A stretch of 64,000 nucleotides of DNA. It comes from Anaerocolumna sedimenticola. Lineage in GTDB: Bacteria > Bacillota > Clostridia > Lachnospirales > Lachnospiraceae. Below the pieces are notes generated by a model, which made no database searches, was not told the DNA's origin, and saw nothing but the letters and a program-made list of their open reading frames with translations. How positions within the stretch are numbered: position 1 is the stretch's first letter; the number at the start of each line of letters is the position of its first letter. The stretch is taken from positions 2,187,501 to 2,251,500 of the forward strand of contig NZ_CP048000.1 of NCBI RefSeq assembly GCF_009931695.1. The letters are read 5' to 3'. The translations under genes were made by a program, and so were the position numbers. Of this stretch, positions 17,100 through 26,070 are shown one piece after another.

Positions 17100-17175
17100 G
17101 GGGGAATCAAAGTGAAATTAAAAATAATTTTCAAGAAAATGGTTTGCTAAAATTGAAAACAATATTCAACAAGAG

Positions 17176-17204
17176 TTGACATTGTAAGGCCAGGGAGTTA
17201 TAAT
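17176..17204 (+). promoter_or_regulatory. Promoter of the feo operon
   Basis: TTGACA (17176-17181), 17-base spacer, TATAAT (17199-17204): perfect sigma-A consensus, 61 bases before feoA. Confidence 0.88.
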
Positions 17205-17216
17205 AAACTCAAAAGG

Positions 17217-17237
17217 AAATGATAATTATTCTCAATA
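17217..17237 (+). promoter_or_regulatory. Fur box
   Basis: AAATGATAATTATTCTCAATA resembles the Fur consensus (GATAATGATAATCATTATC) and lies about a dozen bases after the -10 element, so iron-bound Fur would block initiation of feoAB. Confidence 0.75.
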
Positions 17238-17264
17238 AGAAATTATTGGAAAGGTGAACAGTTT

Positions 17265-17492
17265 ATGACTCTTAAAGATGGACAGATTGGACATAGTTAT
17301 GTTGTAAAAGATTTAAAATTAGATACACAGGTAAGACGAAGACTGGAAGCATTAGGGTTAATAGGCGGCACCAGAATACAGCTTTTGAATCAGAATACGG
17401 ACGGTGCAGTTGTATTCAAAGTCAGAGGAACCAGGCTGGCAATTGGGAATAAGATTGCGGAAGCCATCTTTATCGAGGAGGCAGCCGGATGA
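17265..17492 (+). CDS. feoA: Ferrous iron transport protein A
   Basis: 75 aa, single SH3-like FeoA domain: motifs DLKLDTQVRRRLEALGLIGGTRI and VVFKVRGTRLAIGNKIAEAIFI are in the usual order. FeoA is a small cytosolic partner of FeoB in Fe2+ uptake. It overlaps feoB by the ATGA at 17489-17492, showing translational coupling. AAAGG precedes the ATG. Confidence 0.93.
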   Translation: MTLKDGQIGHSYVVKDLKLDTQVRRRLEALGLIGGTRIQLLNQNTDGAVVFKVRGTRLAIGNKIAEAIFIEEAAG

Positions 17493-19555
17493 AAGAAGAA
17501 TTACAGGTGGGATTTGTAGGAAACCCAAATTGCGGAAAAACCACTCTTTTTAATGCTTATACCGGAGCCAAGCTTAAAGTAGCGAATTGGCCAGGGGTAA
17601 CAGTTGAGAAAAAAGAAGGTGTTTTTCGATTTCATAATCATAAATATAAACTGGTAGATCTGCCCGGTACTTATAGTTTAACCTCTTATACCATGGAAGA
17701 AAAGCTGACGAGACAATATATCTTAGGTAATGATGTAGATGTTATTATTGATGTTGCGGATGCTTCCAGCTTAGAGAGAAATTTATATTTAACCCTGCAA
17801 TTAATAGAATTAGGGAAACCTGTAGTATTAGCTTTAAATATGATGGACATTGTAGAGGAGCGGGGAATGGAAATTGACCTCCACCGGCTGCCTGAAATGT
17901 TAGGAATACCGGTTATTCCTGTTTCCGCCAGAAAGAAAACCGGTCTTGATATCTTAATGCATGCAGTTGCTCATCATGTATCAAAAGAAAAAGATAATAA
18001 TCTGGAACATCATCATGGTAAACGGATAACAGAACAAGATTCTCCCGCAAATAAAAAGCATAAAGAATTGACCGTTGTTTATTCGGATGAGCTAGAATAT
18101 AAAATTTATAAAATTTGTAAAATATTAAAAGAAAAATACCCCAATATGAATAACGTAAGATGGCATGCCATTAAGTTCTTAGAGCAGGATACAGAGATTA
18201 TGAAACAGTACCCGGTGAATTTGGGCAGACTTGTGGAGCGTAGTTATGAAACGGATATCATTAACCAGAAATATGATTTTATAGAGGAAATCATTGAAGA
18301 AGTTCTGGTAAATAAAAATAAAAAAGTGGAAGCAACAGATAAGGCAGATAAAATACTTACCAATAAATATCTCGGAATGCCAATTTTTCTTTTTATTATG
18401 GCAATGGTCTTTTTTTTAACATTCACAATAGGGGATGCGTTAAAAGGCATATTTGAAATAGTATTAAATGGATTCTCCGATATAGTACTTAGATTCTTAA
18501 CGGTAACCGGAACAGGTGATGTGCTGACTTCTCTGATTGTTGATGGAATTATAGCGGGAGTAGGCGGTATTTTAACCTTTTTGCCTAATATCTTTATTTT
18601 ATTTCTGGCTTTGGCATTTTTAGAAGACAGTGGTTATATGTCCCGGGTTGCCTATGTCATGAATAGCCTGATGGGTAAAATCGGTTTATCCGGAAGAGCC
18701 TTTATTCCTATGCTGCTTGGATTTGGATGTACGGTGCCGGCAGTAATGGCTTCCCGTACTTTAGAAAATGTAAAGGACAGAAGACGTACCATCATGATTA
18801 CGCCCTTTATGTCCTGTAGTGCTAAGATACCTATTTATGTGTTAATATCCAGTATGTTTTTTGAAAAATATGCTACCCTTGCTGCATTTTCCATGTATAT
18901 AATCGGGTTAATTCTTGGTATTCTTACTGCTTATCTAATGAATAAATTGGATAGTAACAAAAATCAGGATAAGGTCATAAATACATTACTGATTGAATTA
19001 CCTGAGTATAAAGCACCCAACGGAAGAACCATATTAATCTATGTATGGGATAAAGTAAAAGACTATCTTACAAAGGCTGGGACCACTATATTTCTTGCTT
19101 CCATTATAATATGGTTTATTCTGAATTTTGGTTTTCATGGCATGGTAGAGGATATGTCGGAAAGTTTTGGAGCTATACTCGGCAGGTATTTAGTCCCTGT
19201 GTTACGCCCGGCAGGTTTGGGTTTGTGGCAGGTAGCAGTGGCCTTAATATCAGGCCTTGCGGCAAAGGAAGTTGTTGTATCCAGTTTCAGTGTGCTGTTT
19301 GGCATTACCAATATTAATTCGGCAGAGGGGATGAATAGTTTGGTACAGATACTAAAACCAGCCGGTTTCGGAGCATTAAATGCCTATGCTTTAATGATTT
19401 TCAGTTTATTATATACACCTTGTGCGGCGGCCATGGGTGTAATTGCAAGAGAATTAAAGTCAGTAAAATGGACCTTGTTCACAATATTTTTCCAGCTGAT
19501 TATTGCATGGCTGGCAGCGGTTCTGGTCTTTCAGGTAGGAAGTCTGTTGTTGTAG
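17489..19555 (+). CDS. feoB: Ferrous iron transporter FeoB
   Basis: 688 aa. An N-terminal G domain has G1 GNPNCGKT (residues 11-18), G3 DLPG (about 58) and G4 NMMD (about 114). A helical guanine-dissociation region follows, then about eight membrane segments from residue 290 with the gate motifs GFGCTVPAVMASRTLE and MSCSAKIPIYV. GTP hydrolysis drives Fe2+ import through the membrane. A His-rich patch (LEHHHGK near residue 170) is in the linker. Length is at the normal size for the family. Coupled to feoA; controlled by the Fur site upstream. Confidence 0.96.
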   Translation: MKEELQVGFVGNPNCGKTTLFNAYTGAKLKVANWPGVTVEKKEGVFRFHNHKYKLVDLPGTYSLTSYTMEEKLTRQYILGNDVDVIIDVADASSLERNLYLTLQLIELGKPVVLALNMMDIVEERGMEIDLHRLPEMLGIPVIPVSARKKTGLDILMHAVAHHVSKEKDNNLEHHHGKRITEQDSPANKKHKELTVVYSDELEYKIYKICKILKEKYPNMNNVRWHAIKFLEQDTEIMKQYPVNLGRLVERSYETDIINQKYDFIEEIIEEVLVNKNKKVEATDKADKILTNKYLGMPIFLFIMAMVFFLTFTIGDALKGIFEIVLNGFSDIVLRFLTVTGTGDVLTSLIVDGIIAGVGGILTFLPNIFILFLALAFLEDSGYMSRVAYVMNSLMGKIGLSGRAFIPMLLGFGCTVPAVMASRTLENVKDRRRTIMITPFMSCSAKIPIYVLISSMFFEKYATLAAFSMYIIGLILGILTAYLMNKLDSNKNQDKVINTLLIELPEYKAPNGRTILIYVWDKVKDYLTKAGTTIFLASIIIWFILNFGFHGMVEDMSESFGAILGRYLVPVLRPAGLGLWQVAVALISGLAAKEVVVSSFSVLFGITNINSAEGMNSLVQILKPAGFGALNAYALMIFSLLYTPCAAAMGVIARELKSVKWTLFTIFFQLIIAWLAAVLVFQVGSLLL

Positions 19556-19568
19556 AAAGGAGCAGAGT

Positions 19569-19712
19569 ATGCCATATATTATAGGTGGATTAATTGTAAT
19601 CTATGCGGGTTACGTTATTTATAAGAAAGTAAAAGCGGTAAAAGCAGGAAAGTTTTGCAGCTGCGGCTGCGGCGACTGCCCTTCTAAAATAAAATGTATG
19701 GATGAAAAATAA
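19569..19712 (+). CDS. FeoB-associated Cys-rich membrane protein
   Basis: 47 aa, too short for most ORF callers. One membrane helix at residues 3-18 (YIIGGLIVIYAGYVIY), a Lys-rich stretch, then FCSCGCGDCPSKIKC with five Cys. This matches the small Cys-rich proteins (PF12669 type) encoded directly after feoB in Clostridia. A GAAAGGAGC ribosome site precedes ATG 19569, 13 bases after the feoB stop. A role in iron handling or FeoB assembly is assumed from context. Confidence 0.9.
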   Translation: MPYIIGGLIVIYAGYVIYKKVKAVKAGKFCSCGCGDCPSKIKCMDEK

Positions 19713-19733
19713 ACGTAAAGTGCAGGTACTTCT

Positions 19734-20462
19734 ATGAATTTTAAAGATAAAGTAGTTGTAATTACAGGCGGTGCAGGTGGAATCGGAAAAAGGATGACAG
19801 AAGAATTTATGGCAGCAGGATCTAAAGTTGCTGTTATTGACTTAGCTGCTGATGGTGTAAATCCGGACTTTTTTTATCAGGGTGACATAGCTGACGAGGC
19901 TGTTCTTACCCGTTTTGTTTCAGCGGTTATTAATAAGTATGGTAAAATTGATTATCTGATTAATAATGCCTGCTTAAGCCGTAAAGGAATACTTTCCGGA
20001 TGTAGTTTTGATGACTTTAATTATGTGTTAAGAGTTGGGGTGACAGCTCCATATATATTGACGAAACTCTTTTTAGATTATTTTAAAGAAAAGGGTGCTG
20101 TTGTAAATATATCCTCGTCCAGAGCTTTCATGTCCCAGGCGGATACGGAAAGTTACACAGCTGCCAAAGGTGGAATTTCGGCGTTAACCCATGCTTTAGC
20201 TGTAAGTCTTGCAGGAAGAGTACGGGTTAATTCCATCGCGCCGGGATGGATTGATACAACAGAGAGCAAATGGAGTGAGGAAGACGAAAAACAGCATCCG
20301 GTAAAACGGATCGGTAATCCTTTAGATATTGTAAAAACAGTTATGTTTCTTTGCAGTGAAGACAGTGGTTTTATAGACGGAGAAAATATAACCGTTGATG
20401 GGGGAATGACCAAACTTATGATTTATCATAATGAGAACGGCTGGAAATATGAAGAATTTTGA
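19734..20462 (+). CDS. SDR-family oxidoreductase
   Basis: 242 aa classical short-chain dehydrogenase. It has the cofactor motif TGGAGGIGKRM (residues 10-20), Asp36 after VAVI suggesting NAD preference, NNACLS in place of NNAG, the catalytic Ser in NISSSRAF, and Tyr-x3-Lys in SYTAAKGG. The C-terminal DGENITVDGGMTKLM is typical. Substrate is unknown. It lies 21 bases after the Feo small protein gene, so it may be read from the Fur-controlled promoter, though a link to iron is not obvious. Confidence 0.88.
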   Translation: MNFKDKVVVITGGAGGIGKRMTEEFMAAGSKVAVIDLAADGVNPDFFYQGDIADEAVLTRFVSAVINKYGKIDYLINNACLSRKGILSGCSFDDFNYVLRVGVTAPYILTKLFLDYFKEKGAVVNISSSRAFMSQADTESYTAAKGGISALTHALAVSLAGRVRVNSIAPGWIDTTESKWSEEDEKQHPVKRIGNPLDIVKTVMFLCSEDSGFIDGENITVDGGMTKLMIYHNENGWKYEEF

Positions 20463-20564
20463 GTCGGGGGAATATCTGCAAGTACCAGTTTCATAGCTTA
20501 ACCGTTTAAAGAATCAATTAGGTATCCATATCACCTGAATTTAACAGCATAGATGATTAAAAAT

Positions 20565-20606
20565 GGCCGAAGTCCGGAATTATCGGGCTTACGGCCTTAA
20601 CTTTTT
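20565..20606 (+). terminator. Terminator after the SDR gene
   Basis: GGCCGAAGTCCGG pairs imperfectly with TCGGGCTTACGGCC, followed by TTAACTTTTTC; an A run on the other side would let it act in both directions. A second weaker hairpin (AACCGAATA with TATTCGGTT, about 20630-20676) follows. The rest of 20463-20870 has no gene. Confidence 0.7.
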
Positions 20607-20875
20607 CTTGGAAATCCTTAAGTGCTTATAACCGAATAGATAATAATTATGCTGCAGGCGGCTGTATTCGGTTTTACTTAAACTTAAGGCATCTGTTTTA
20701 TACTGTATTTTTACATTCACTTCTAACTATCCTGCTATGATCAGAGCGACGACCAGTAATTTTATTAAACTTCTAAGTTACATATCAATATACTCCTTTA
20801 AAAAGCAATAGATTCGGGCCATATCAAAGCATAGGTATCAGCCTGTGGAAAATAAAATAATTTATTTTAACAAAC

Positions 20876-20894
20876 TATGTGAATTTATCACATA
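20876..20894. promoter_or_regulatory. Palindrome upstream of the GH172 promoter
   Basis: TATGTGA-ATTTA-TCACATA, perfect 7-base arms around 5 bases. It resembles CRP/Rex-type sites but spacing is not that of either. It may be a binding site for an unidentified regulator. Confidence 0.45.
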
Positions 20895-20908
20895 AAATTG
20901 AGTAATTA

Positions 20909-20922
20909 TGACACCGATATCA
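20909..20922. promoter_or_regulatory. LacI-type operator O2
   Basis: Core TGACACCGATATCA within AATTATGA...TCATAATT, outer arms of 8 bases perfect, centred on CG as usual for LacI-family operators. It shares 13 of 14 core bases with O1, 138 bp downstream. Confidence 0.7.
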
Positions 20923-21004
20923 TAATTAAATCATCTAAATATCAGAATTTATCCAAATATTAGGAACTTTGAAGTAAAAATTAATAAATACTCCATGTTT
21001 TCCC

Positions 21005-21033
21005 TTGACAAATTGGAAAATATTACATATAAT
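21005..21033 (+). promoter_or_regulatory. Promoter of the GH172 locus
   Basis: TTGACA (21005-21010), 17 bases, TATAAT (21028-21033): perfect consensus. Being so strong, it needs the repression that O1 and O2 could supply. Confidence 0.88.
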
Positions 21034-21046
21034 TACCATATATTTA

Positions 21047-21060
21047 TGACATCGATATCA
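21047..21060. promoter_or_regulatory. LacI-type operator O1
   Basis: TGACATCGATATCA, centred on CG, 13 bases after the -10 element, where a bound repressor would block elongation or initiation. The likely binder is the LacI regulator at 31291 at the far end of the locus. Confidence 0.7.
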
Positions 21061-21076
21061 CAAGGAGGATAAATTT

Positions 21077-22159
21077 ATGTACGACGGTCTATCAAATAAC
21101 ATTGGTAATTTACATTTGCTTTCAAATGCGTTAACACGTTCAATCAGTCCAGAGAATTTTATGGGGGAAAAAGGTAAGGGCGGAATGTGTGAACTTAAAG
21201 ATGGTTCAGCAAAACACGCTGCCCGTGACCTTGGAAAGGCATGGAAAGTTAATCCGTATATTAGTATTAAAGCGGGTGAGATTTTTGAAATTGCGAATAT
21301 TGACGGACCAGGTGCAATCCAACATATATGGATGACACCGACAGGAAAGTGGAGGAATACAATTATTCGTTTTTATTGGGACAACTTAGAGAAACCATCG
21401 GTAGAATGCCCGGTGGGCGATTTCTTCTGCAGTGGCTGGCAAAATTATTTTCCTGTTTCGACACTTGCTGTTTGTGTTAATCCGGGCAGTGCATTCAACT
21501 GCTATTGGACAATGCCTTTCAGAGAAAATTGCCGTATAACGCTTGAGAACAGAGCTGAAGAAGATGTAGTTTACTACTATCAAATTGACTACACCCTCAC
21601 AGAGGTACCGGAGGATGCAGCTTATTTTCATGCACAGTTCAGACGTGTTAATCCATTGCCGTACAAGGATGTTTATACAATTCTTGACGGTGTAAAAGGA
21701 AAAGGCCACTATGTTGGAACATATATGGCATGGGGCGTGAATAATAACGGATGGTGGGGCGAAGGCGAAATTAAATTCTTTATGGATGGAGACACCGAAT
21801 ACCCAACAATCTGCGGAACAGGTACAGAGGATTATTTCTGTGGCTCCTATGATTTTGAGGATCCGTATACACATGATAAATACTTGGATTTTACAACACC
21901 TTACGGTGGTTTCTATGAGGTCGGAAGAGACGAACTCTATAAGAGTCAGAAAAGATTTGGAATGTACAGATTCCACATCACAGACCCTATCCGCTTTAAT
22001 AATGACTTAAAAGTAACAATTCAGGCATTGGGCTGGAGAGAAGGAGGCAGATATCTTCCGCTTCAGGATGATATTTCTTCTGTTGCTTTCTGGTATCAAA
22101 CAATTCCTGCAGCAACATTCCCTCCAATTGGAGATAAAGATTTTCTAGAGATAGTATAA
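21077..22159 (+). CDS. DUF2961 protein (glycoside hydrolase family GH172)
   Basis: 360 aa, no signal peptide, AAGGAGG before ATG 21077. The family motif CGTGTEDYFCGSYDF is at about residue 250, with GPGAIQHIWMTP and RFYWDNLEKPSVECPVGDFF earlier. DUF2961 proteins form the jelly-roll GH172 family, which includes enzymes on alpha-D-fructofuranosides (difructose dianhydride) and D-arabinan. The probable catalytic Glu is in GTEDYF. It is the first gene after the operator-controlled promoter. The following tandem repeat starts within its last codons. Confidence 0.9.
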   Translation: MYDGLSNNIGNLHLLSNALTRSISPENFMGEKGKGGMCELKDGSAKHAARDLGKAWKVNPYISIKAGEIFEIANIDGPGAIQHIWMTPTGKWRNTIIRFYWDNLEKPSVECPVGDFFCSGWQNYFPVSTLAVCVNPGSAFNCYWTMPFRENCRITLENRAEEDVVYYYQIDYTLTEVPEDAAYFHAQFRRVNPLPYKDVYTILDGVKGKGHYVGTYMAWGVNNNGWWGEGEIKFFMDGDTEYPTICGTGTEDYFCGSYDFEDPYTHDKYLDFTTPYGGFYEVGRDELYKSQKRFGMYRFHITDPIRFNNDLKVTIQALGWREGGRYLPLQDDISSVAFWYQTIPAATFPPIGDKDFLEIV

Positions 22160-22732
22160 CTTATCGGAAATTGTTTTTCAAATTTCCGATAAAAGGCGCT
22201 GTTTTTGCGCCGTGCATCCGACTATAGGAACACGATTTTGTTCCTATAGTATAACTTATCGGAAATTGTCTTTCAAATTTCCGATAAAAGGGGCTGTTTT
22301 TGCGCCGTGCATCCGACTATAGGAACACGTTCTTGTTCCTATAGTATAACTTATCGGAAATTGTTTTTCAAATTTCCGATAAAAGGCGCCGTTTTTGCGC
22401 CGTGCATCCGACTATAGGAACACGTTCTTGTTCCTATAGTATAACTTATCGGAAATTGTTTTTCAAATTTCCGATAAAAGGCGCTGTTATTGCGCCGTGC
22501 ATCCGACTATAGGAACACGTTCTTGTTCCTATAGTATAACTTATCGGAAATTGTTTTTCAAATTTCCGATAAAAGGCGCTGTTTTTGCGCCGTGCATCCG
22601 ACTATAGGAACACGTTCTTGTTCCTATAGTATAACTTATCGGAAATTGTTTTTCAAATTTCCGATAAAAGGCGCTGTTTTTGCGCCGTGCATCCGACTAT
22701 AGGAACACGTTCTTGTTCCTATAGTATAACTT
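22151..22732. repeat. 95-bp tandem repeat, six units plus 12 bases
   Basis: Units begin at 22151, 22246, 22341, 22436, 22531 and 22626 with exact 95-bp spacing and few differences. Each unit holds three hairpins: TTATCGGAAATT with AAATTTCCGATAA; GGCGC with GCGCC; and ACTATAGGAACA with TGTTCCTATAGT. The first unit includes the stop codon of the GH172 gene, so the unit arose from its 3' end. In total 18 hairpins stand between the GH172 gene and the rest of the locus. Confidence 0.95.
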
Positions 22733-22875
22733 CGAATATTGCCGCCCTGGTTAAAACTGGCATCGATTGCAGAAAAACTATGGTTGATAAAAATACTCCA
22801 TCTGCTGTGGAAATGTTTAAATGGAAATCGGCAAAAAAGAAAATCCGGAACCGTATAATTGTTGCGGCCGGATAA
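22733..22875 (+). other. Possible C-terminal gene fragment after the repeat array
   Basis: Immediately after the array an open frame of 47 codons (beginning NIAALVKTGIDC, ending RNRIIVAAG, stop at 22875) reads like the end of a protein, with no start codon of its own outside the repeat. I do not recognise the family. It may be a gene remnant cut by the repeat expansion. 22876-22982 has no gene. Confidence 0.3.
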
Positions 22876-22982
22876 TATAACGATTACCGGGGAAGCGCTT
22901 GGCTTCCTGGAAACAGAAATCCCAGCCCGGTAACAATACATAAAGTGGTATTCAGGCGGAACACCTGGAAAGTTGCGAGATT

Positions 22983-23783
22983 ATGAAAAATAAACATCGT
23001 TTATTCAACTGTGTTATTTATGTTAGTGTTTTTGTTTTAATTATACTGATACTATTTGTTGGTGACTTTTGGTTACACGGTAAGGTTAAAATCGATTGCT
23101 TTGTATATGATCCATGCGGAGGGTGTTTTGCGGATAACATTCCATGCAAACCCTGTAAAGTTGTGTTGGAGATGGAACAATTTCTTTATAACAAGGTTGA
23201 TGAGCTTGGGTTGAGAGAAGTATCTGATATAAATGTATATAATACAATGAATGACACCCAAAAGAACTTGCTTAACGGGAGAGTCCAAACGGAACCTGAG
23301 GTGGAATACCCTGTGCTGTTTGTTAACGATACGGCATTGTTTGGATGGAACCAGATCAATACGGGCATTGATAAACTGTTGTTAAAAACAGCAAGAGTAA
23401 AACCCTCTTTTTTTGTTAAAGCAGACAATTCAAGCAATGAATCTTTTCTTCAGGAGCAAACAAAAAAACCGCTTGCCGTTTATTTTAAGATGGAAGACTG
23501 CAGATCTTGTAAAAAGACAGAAGAATATTTAGCTGGGAAGGACAATTTTAATGGATTATGTGAGATAGTGACATACAATCTTGATAGTGCGGATACGATG
23601 AGGTTATTTGAAGAGTACTGTAAAAAATATGGTGTGAATTCAAAAACTGCAGGCGCTCCCATAATATTTATTGGAGATGCTGCTTTAGAGGGATTTGAAG
23701 AAATAGATACTTTTTTGGAAGTTTATATTGAGAATGGTTATGGTTCAAAAACATGTATTATTAAAGCGAAAAACGAGAAATAA
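22983..23783 (+). CDS. Membrane-anchored protein with two thioredoxin-like domains
   Basis: 266 aa. N-terminal anchor at residues 10-29 (CVIYVSVFVLIILILFVGDF), then a Cys-rich first domain (CFVYDPCGGCF, then CKPCK, residues 37-59) with a thioredoxin-like strand order (EYPVLFVND). The second domain starts near residue 160 with a CxxC active site (EDCRSCKKTEEYL) and ends with APIIFIGD, the cis-Pro type segment. Predicted to face outside. It sits before the Opp-type transporter, and a second thioredoxin-fold protein (30058) sits after it. Possible thiol-redox partner for transporter or substrate; the function is not known. Confidence 0.7.
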   Translation: MKNKHRLFNCVIYVSVFVLIILILFVGDFWLHGKVKIDCFVYDPCGGCFADNIPCKPCKVVLEMEQFLYNKVDELGLREVSDINVYNTMNDTQKNLLNGRVQTEPEVEYPVLFVNDTALFGWNQINTGIDKLLLKTARVKPSFFVKADNSSNESFLQEQTKKPLAVYFKMEDCRSCKKTEEYLAGKDNFNGLCEIVTYNLDSADTMRLFEEYCKKYGVNSKTAGAPIIFIGDAALEGFEEIDTFLEVYIENGYGSKTCIIKAKNEK

Positions 23784-23852
23784 TTGATAATTGTGTTGCC
23801 GGTATCAAAGTGTTTCTTTGCCGAACTATGCATTTTCTGAAATAGTTTGTAG

Positions 23853-23870
23853 TGCATAAGCGTTTACATA
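23853..23870. promoter_or_regulatory. Catabolite-response (cre)-like site
   Basis: Read on the minus strand TATGTAAACGCTTATGCA, matching the CcpA consensus TGTAARCGYTTWCW apart from the final bases. It lies 177 bases before the binding-protein gene, in the 263-base gap 23784-24046 that has no gene. It would place the transporter under glucose control, consistent with a carbohydrate substrate. Confidence 0.55.
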
Positions 23871-24046
23871 CATAGTTCATTAGAACCGCAGTCACAAAAT
23901 AGCCACGTTCATTGGAAACAAACAGTTGTTTCTTAAAAATATATCATAGTATGGAATGAAGATCCATGTTATATGTATGAAAGCTGGGGATAACTGGAGG
24001 TTTCTTGAAAATAAATCTATTATCAAAAATATGAGGAGGAACGGTT

Positions 24047-26023
24047 ATGAAAAAGAGTATACTAAAAAAAGCCCAGTCTGCACTTTTGATTTTCTGCATG
24101 TTATTCAGCTTAACAGCCTGCGGCGGCGCGGAAAGTACTTCATCGGAATCAGGTAAGAGCGAGGCATCTGACAGCGATTCCAAACCGGTATCAACGGATG
24201 GAAAAATGACAGATGTCGGAACCCCAAGAAGTGAGACATTGATTGTTGATATTCTCAGCGGCCGTATAGCCAATCCGGATTTGTACAATCCATATGTCCC
24301 CGGCAACGTACCGATGGATGCGGGCGTGCATCAGTTAATACATGGATATTTATGGGAAATTGACACGGTAAAGGGTGAGCAGTATCCTGACCTGGCTGCT
24401 ACTATGCCTGAGCAGGTTGAAGGCAAGGAGAATACCTATACATTTAAGATGAAAGAAAATCTTAAATGGTCGGATGGTGAGGCTCTTGACGCTCACGATG
24501 TAGCATTTACATTTAATATGCTTCTGGAGAGCAAAGAGTTAGCTTTTGGTGCAGTTGTAAGAGAAACAGTTGTATCTTGTCAGGCTCTCGACGATTTAAC
24601 GGTTGAAATTGTAACGCATAATCCGGAACCCAAGCTCTCTCAGAAATTCGGTGTTACTATTTTTGGTAACGGTCTCTGCATTGTTCCCGAGCATGTTTGG
24701 AAGAATGAGAATCCTGCGACATTTACAGATTCCAATCCTTTAAGCTCAGGCCCATACATTCTTAAGGATAAGGATCCTCAGGGATATTGGTTCCTCTATG
24801 AAAAGAGAGAGGATTGGAAGAATACGGCAGTTGGTCAAACGGTTGGTGAGCCTGGACCGAAATATATTCTCTTTAAGAGCTTCGGTACGGAAGAAAAGAG
24901 AATTATGGCTGCTATTTCAAATGAAATTGATGTTCTTCAGGATATTACACCTGAGAGCTGGGAGATTTTGAGAAAGAAGAACACAGAGAGCATGGCATGG
25001 TATTCGGGATTCCCCTATGCTGATACTAACGACCCATGCGAGCGTGGGATTGGCTTTAACTGCTCAGACCCGATTTATGGAAACGTTAATGTACGTTGGG
25101 CACTTGCGCTTGCAACAGATATTAAGAGTGTTTCTCTTGCTACTTTCAGCGGCATGCTCAGAGTATCACCTTTACAGTTGCCTCCTACGGATGTTCTTAT
25201 GGATACCTACCATAAGCCGATGGTAGACTGGCTCAAAGCATTCACACTTGAAGATGGTTACAAGCCATTTGATGATAGCTACGCTAAGGAAATTGTTGAG
25301 GTTTTGAAGCAACAAGGTATGGAAGGCTTACCTGAGACGGAACAAGATATTATTGATGTGTTCGGAGTTGGCTGGTGGAAGTATGATGTTGAACAGGCAG
25401 CAAAAATGCTTAACAAAGAAGGTTTCACAAAGAAAGATGACACTTGGTATAAGCCGGACGGAAGCGTTTGGGAAATGTCCATTTTAGCACCGGCTGATTT
25501 TGAAATCCAGTCTATGAGACTTGCCTTTGCAGTTGCCGATTCATGGAATAAGTTTGGTATTAAGGTTACAGTTGTTCAGCAAGATGCAGCCACATTCTGG
25601 AATAATGAGGCGACAGGTAATTTTGAGGCCGGTTCCTATTGGCCGGCTTGTGGAATTATGCCTGATAGCTCTGTAAACATGGAGCACTGGAACAGCAAGT
25701 ATATAGTTCCGACAGGTGAGCAGGCTCCGGGTAACCGTTACCGTTGGGGCGGCGAGACGAATGATAAAGTTACAGAAAAACTTAACGAACTCATGCAACT
25801 GCCTTCTGATGACCCAAAGGTTATTGACGGCGTTACAGAGATTTGCAAGCTTTTTGTAGAAGAATTACCATTCATTCCTATGTTCGGAACCTCTAAATTC
25901 GTACCGGTTACAACACATTATTGGACTGGGTTCCAAACTGCAGAAAACGACTTTGAAGGACCTTGGTGGTGGTGGTCACAGTTTAAATATTATACCCCAC
26001 ATTTGAAACCAACAGGTAATTAA
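24047..26023 (+). CDS. Opp/Dpp-type ABC transporter binding lipoprotein (family 5)
   Basis: 658 aa, long even for the family. Lipobox LTAC with Cys25, then a Ser-rich linker. SBP_bac_5 motifs: GYLWEIDT, YTFKMKENLKWSDGEALDAHDVAFTF is represented by its parts KWSDGE and DVAFTF near residue 150, and NVNWALA-like NVRWALALATD near 350. Family 5 proteins bind peptides, but many bind oligosaccharides, and the neighbours (GH172, LacI) argue for a sugar here. AGGAGG precedes ATG 24047. First of five transporter genes in order A-B-C-D-F. Confidence 0.92.
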   Translation: MKKSILKKAQSALLIFCMLFSLTACGGAESTSSESGKSEASDSDSKPVSTDGKMTDVGTPRSETLIVDILSGRIANPDLYNPYVPGNVPMDAGVHQLIHGYLWEIDTVKGEQYPDLAATMPEQVEGKENTYTFKMKENLKWSDGEALDAHDVAFTFNMLLESKELAFGAVVRETVVSCQALDDLTVEIVTHNPEPKLSQKFGVTIFGNGLCIVPEHVWKNENPATFTDSNPLSSGPYILKDKDPQGYWFLYEKREDWKNTAVGQTVGEPGPKYILFKSFGTEEKRIMAAISNEIDVLQDITPESWEILRKKNTESMAWYSGFPYADTNDPCERGIGFNCSDPIYGNVNVRWALALATDIKSVSLATFSGMLRVSPLQLPPTDVLMDTYHKPMVDWLKAFTLEDGYKPFDDSYAKEIVEVLKQQGMEGLPETEQDIIDVFGVGWWKYDVEQAAKMLNKEGFTKKDDTWYKPDGSVWEMSILAPADFEIQSMRLAFAVADSWNKFGIKVTVVQQDAATFWNNEATGNFEAGSYWPACGIMPDSSVNMEHWNSKYIVPTGEQAPGNRYRWGGETNDKVTEKLNELMQLPSDDPKVIDGVTEICKLFVEELPFIPMFGTSKFVPVTTHYWTGFQTAENDFEGPWWWWSQFKYYTPHLKPTGN

Positions 26024-26028
26024 GTGAA

Positions 26029-26064
26029 AGTCCGCCAGGGTGGCTGTACTGGCGGACTGTTTTA
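26029..26064 (+). terminator. Terminator after the binding-protein gene
   Basis: AGTCCGCCA (26029-26037) with TGGCGGACT (26050-26058), followed by GTTTTAT. As in the first locus, partial termination separates binding protein from permeases. Confidence 0.8.
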
Positions 26065-26070
26065 TCTTAT

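Noticed and set aside
20876..20894. CRP or Rex site
   Set aside because: The half-sites are right (TGTGA/TCACA) but the 5-base spacing is one base short for CRP, and the Rex consensus needs TTGTGAAA-type arms; kept only as an unnamed palindrome.
22151..22732. Possible CRISPR array
   Set aside because: Units are contiguous 95-bp tandem repeats with no variable spacers and no cas genes nearby.
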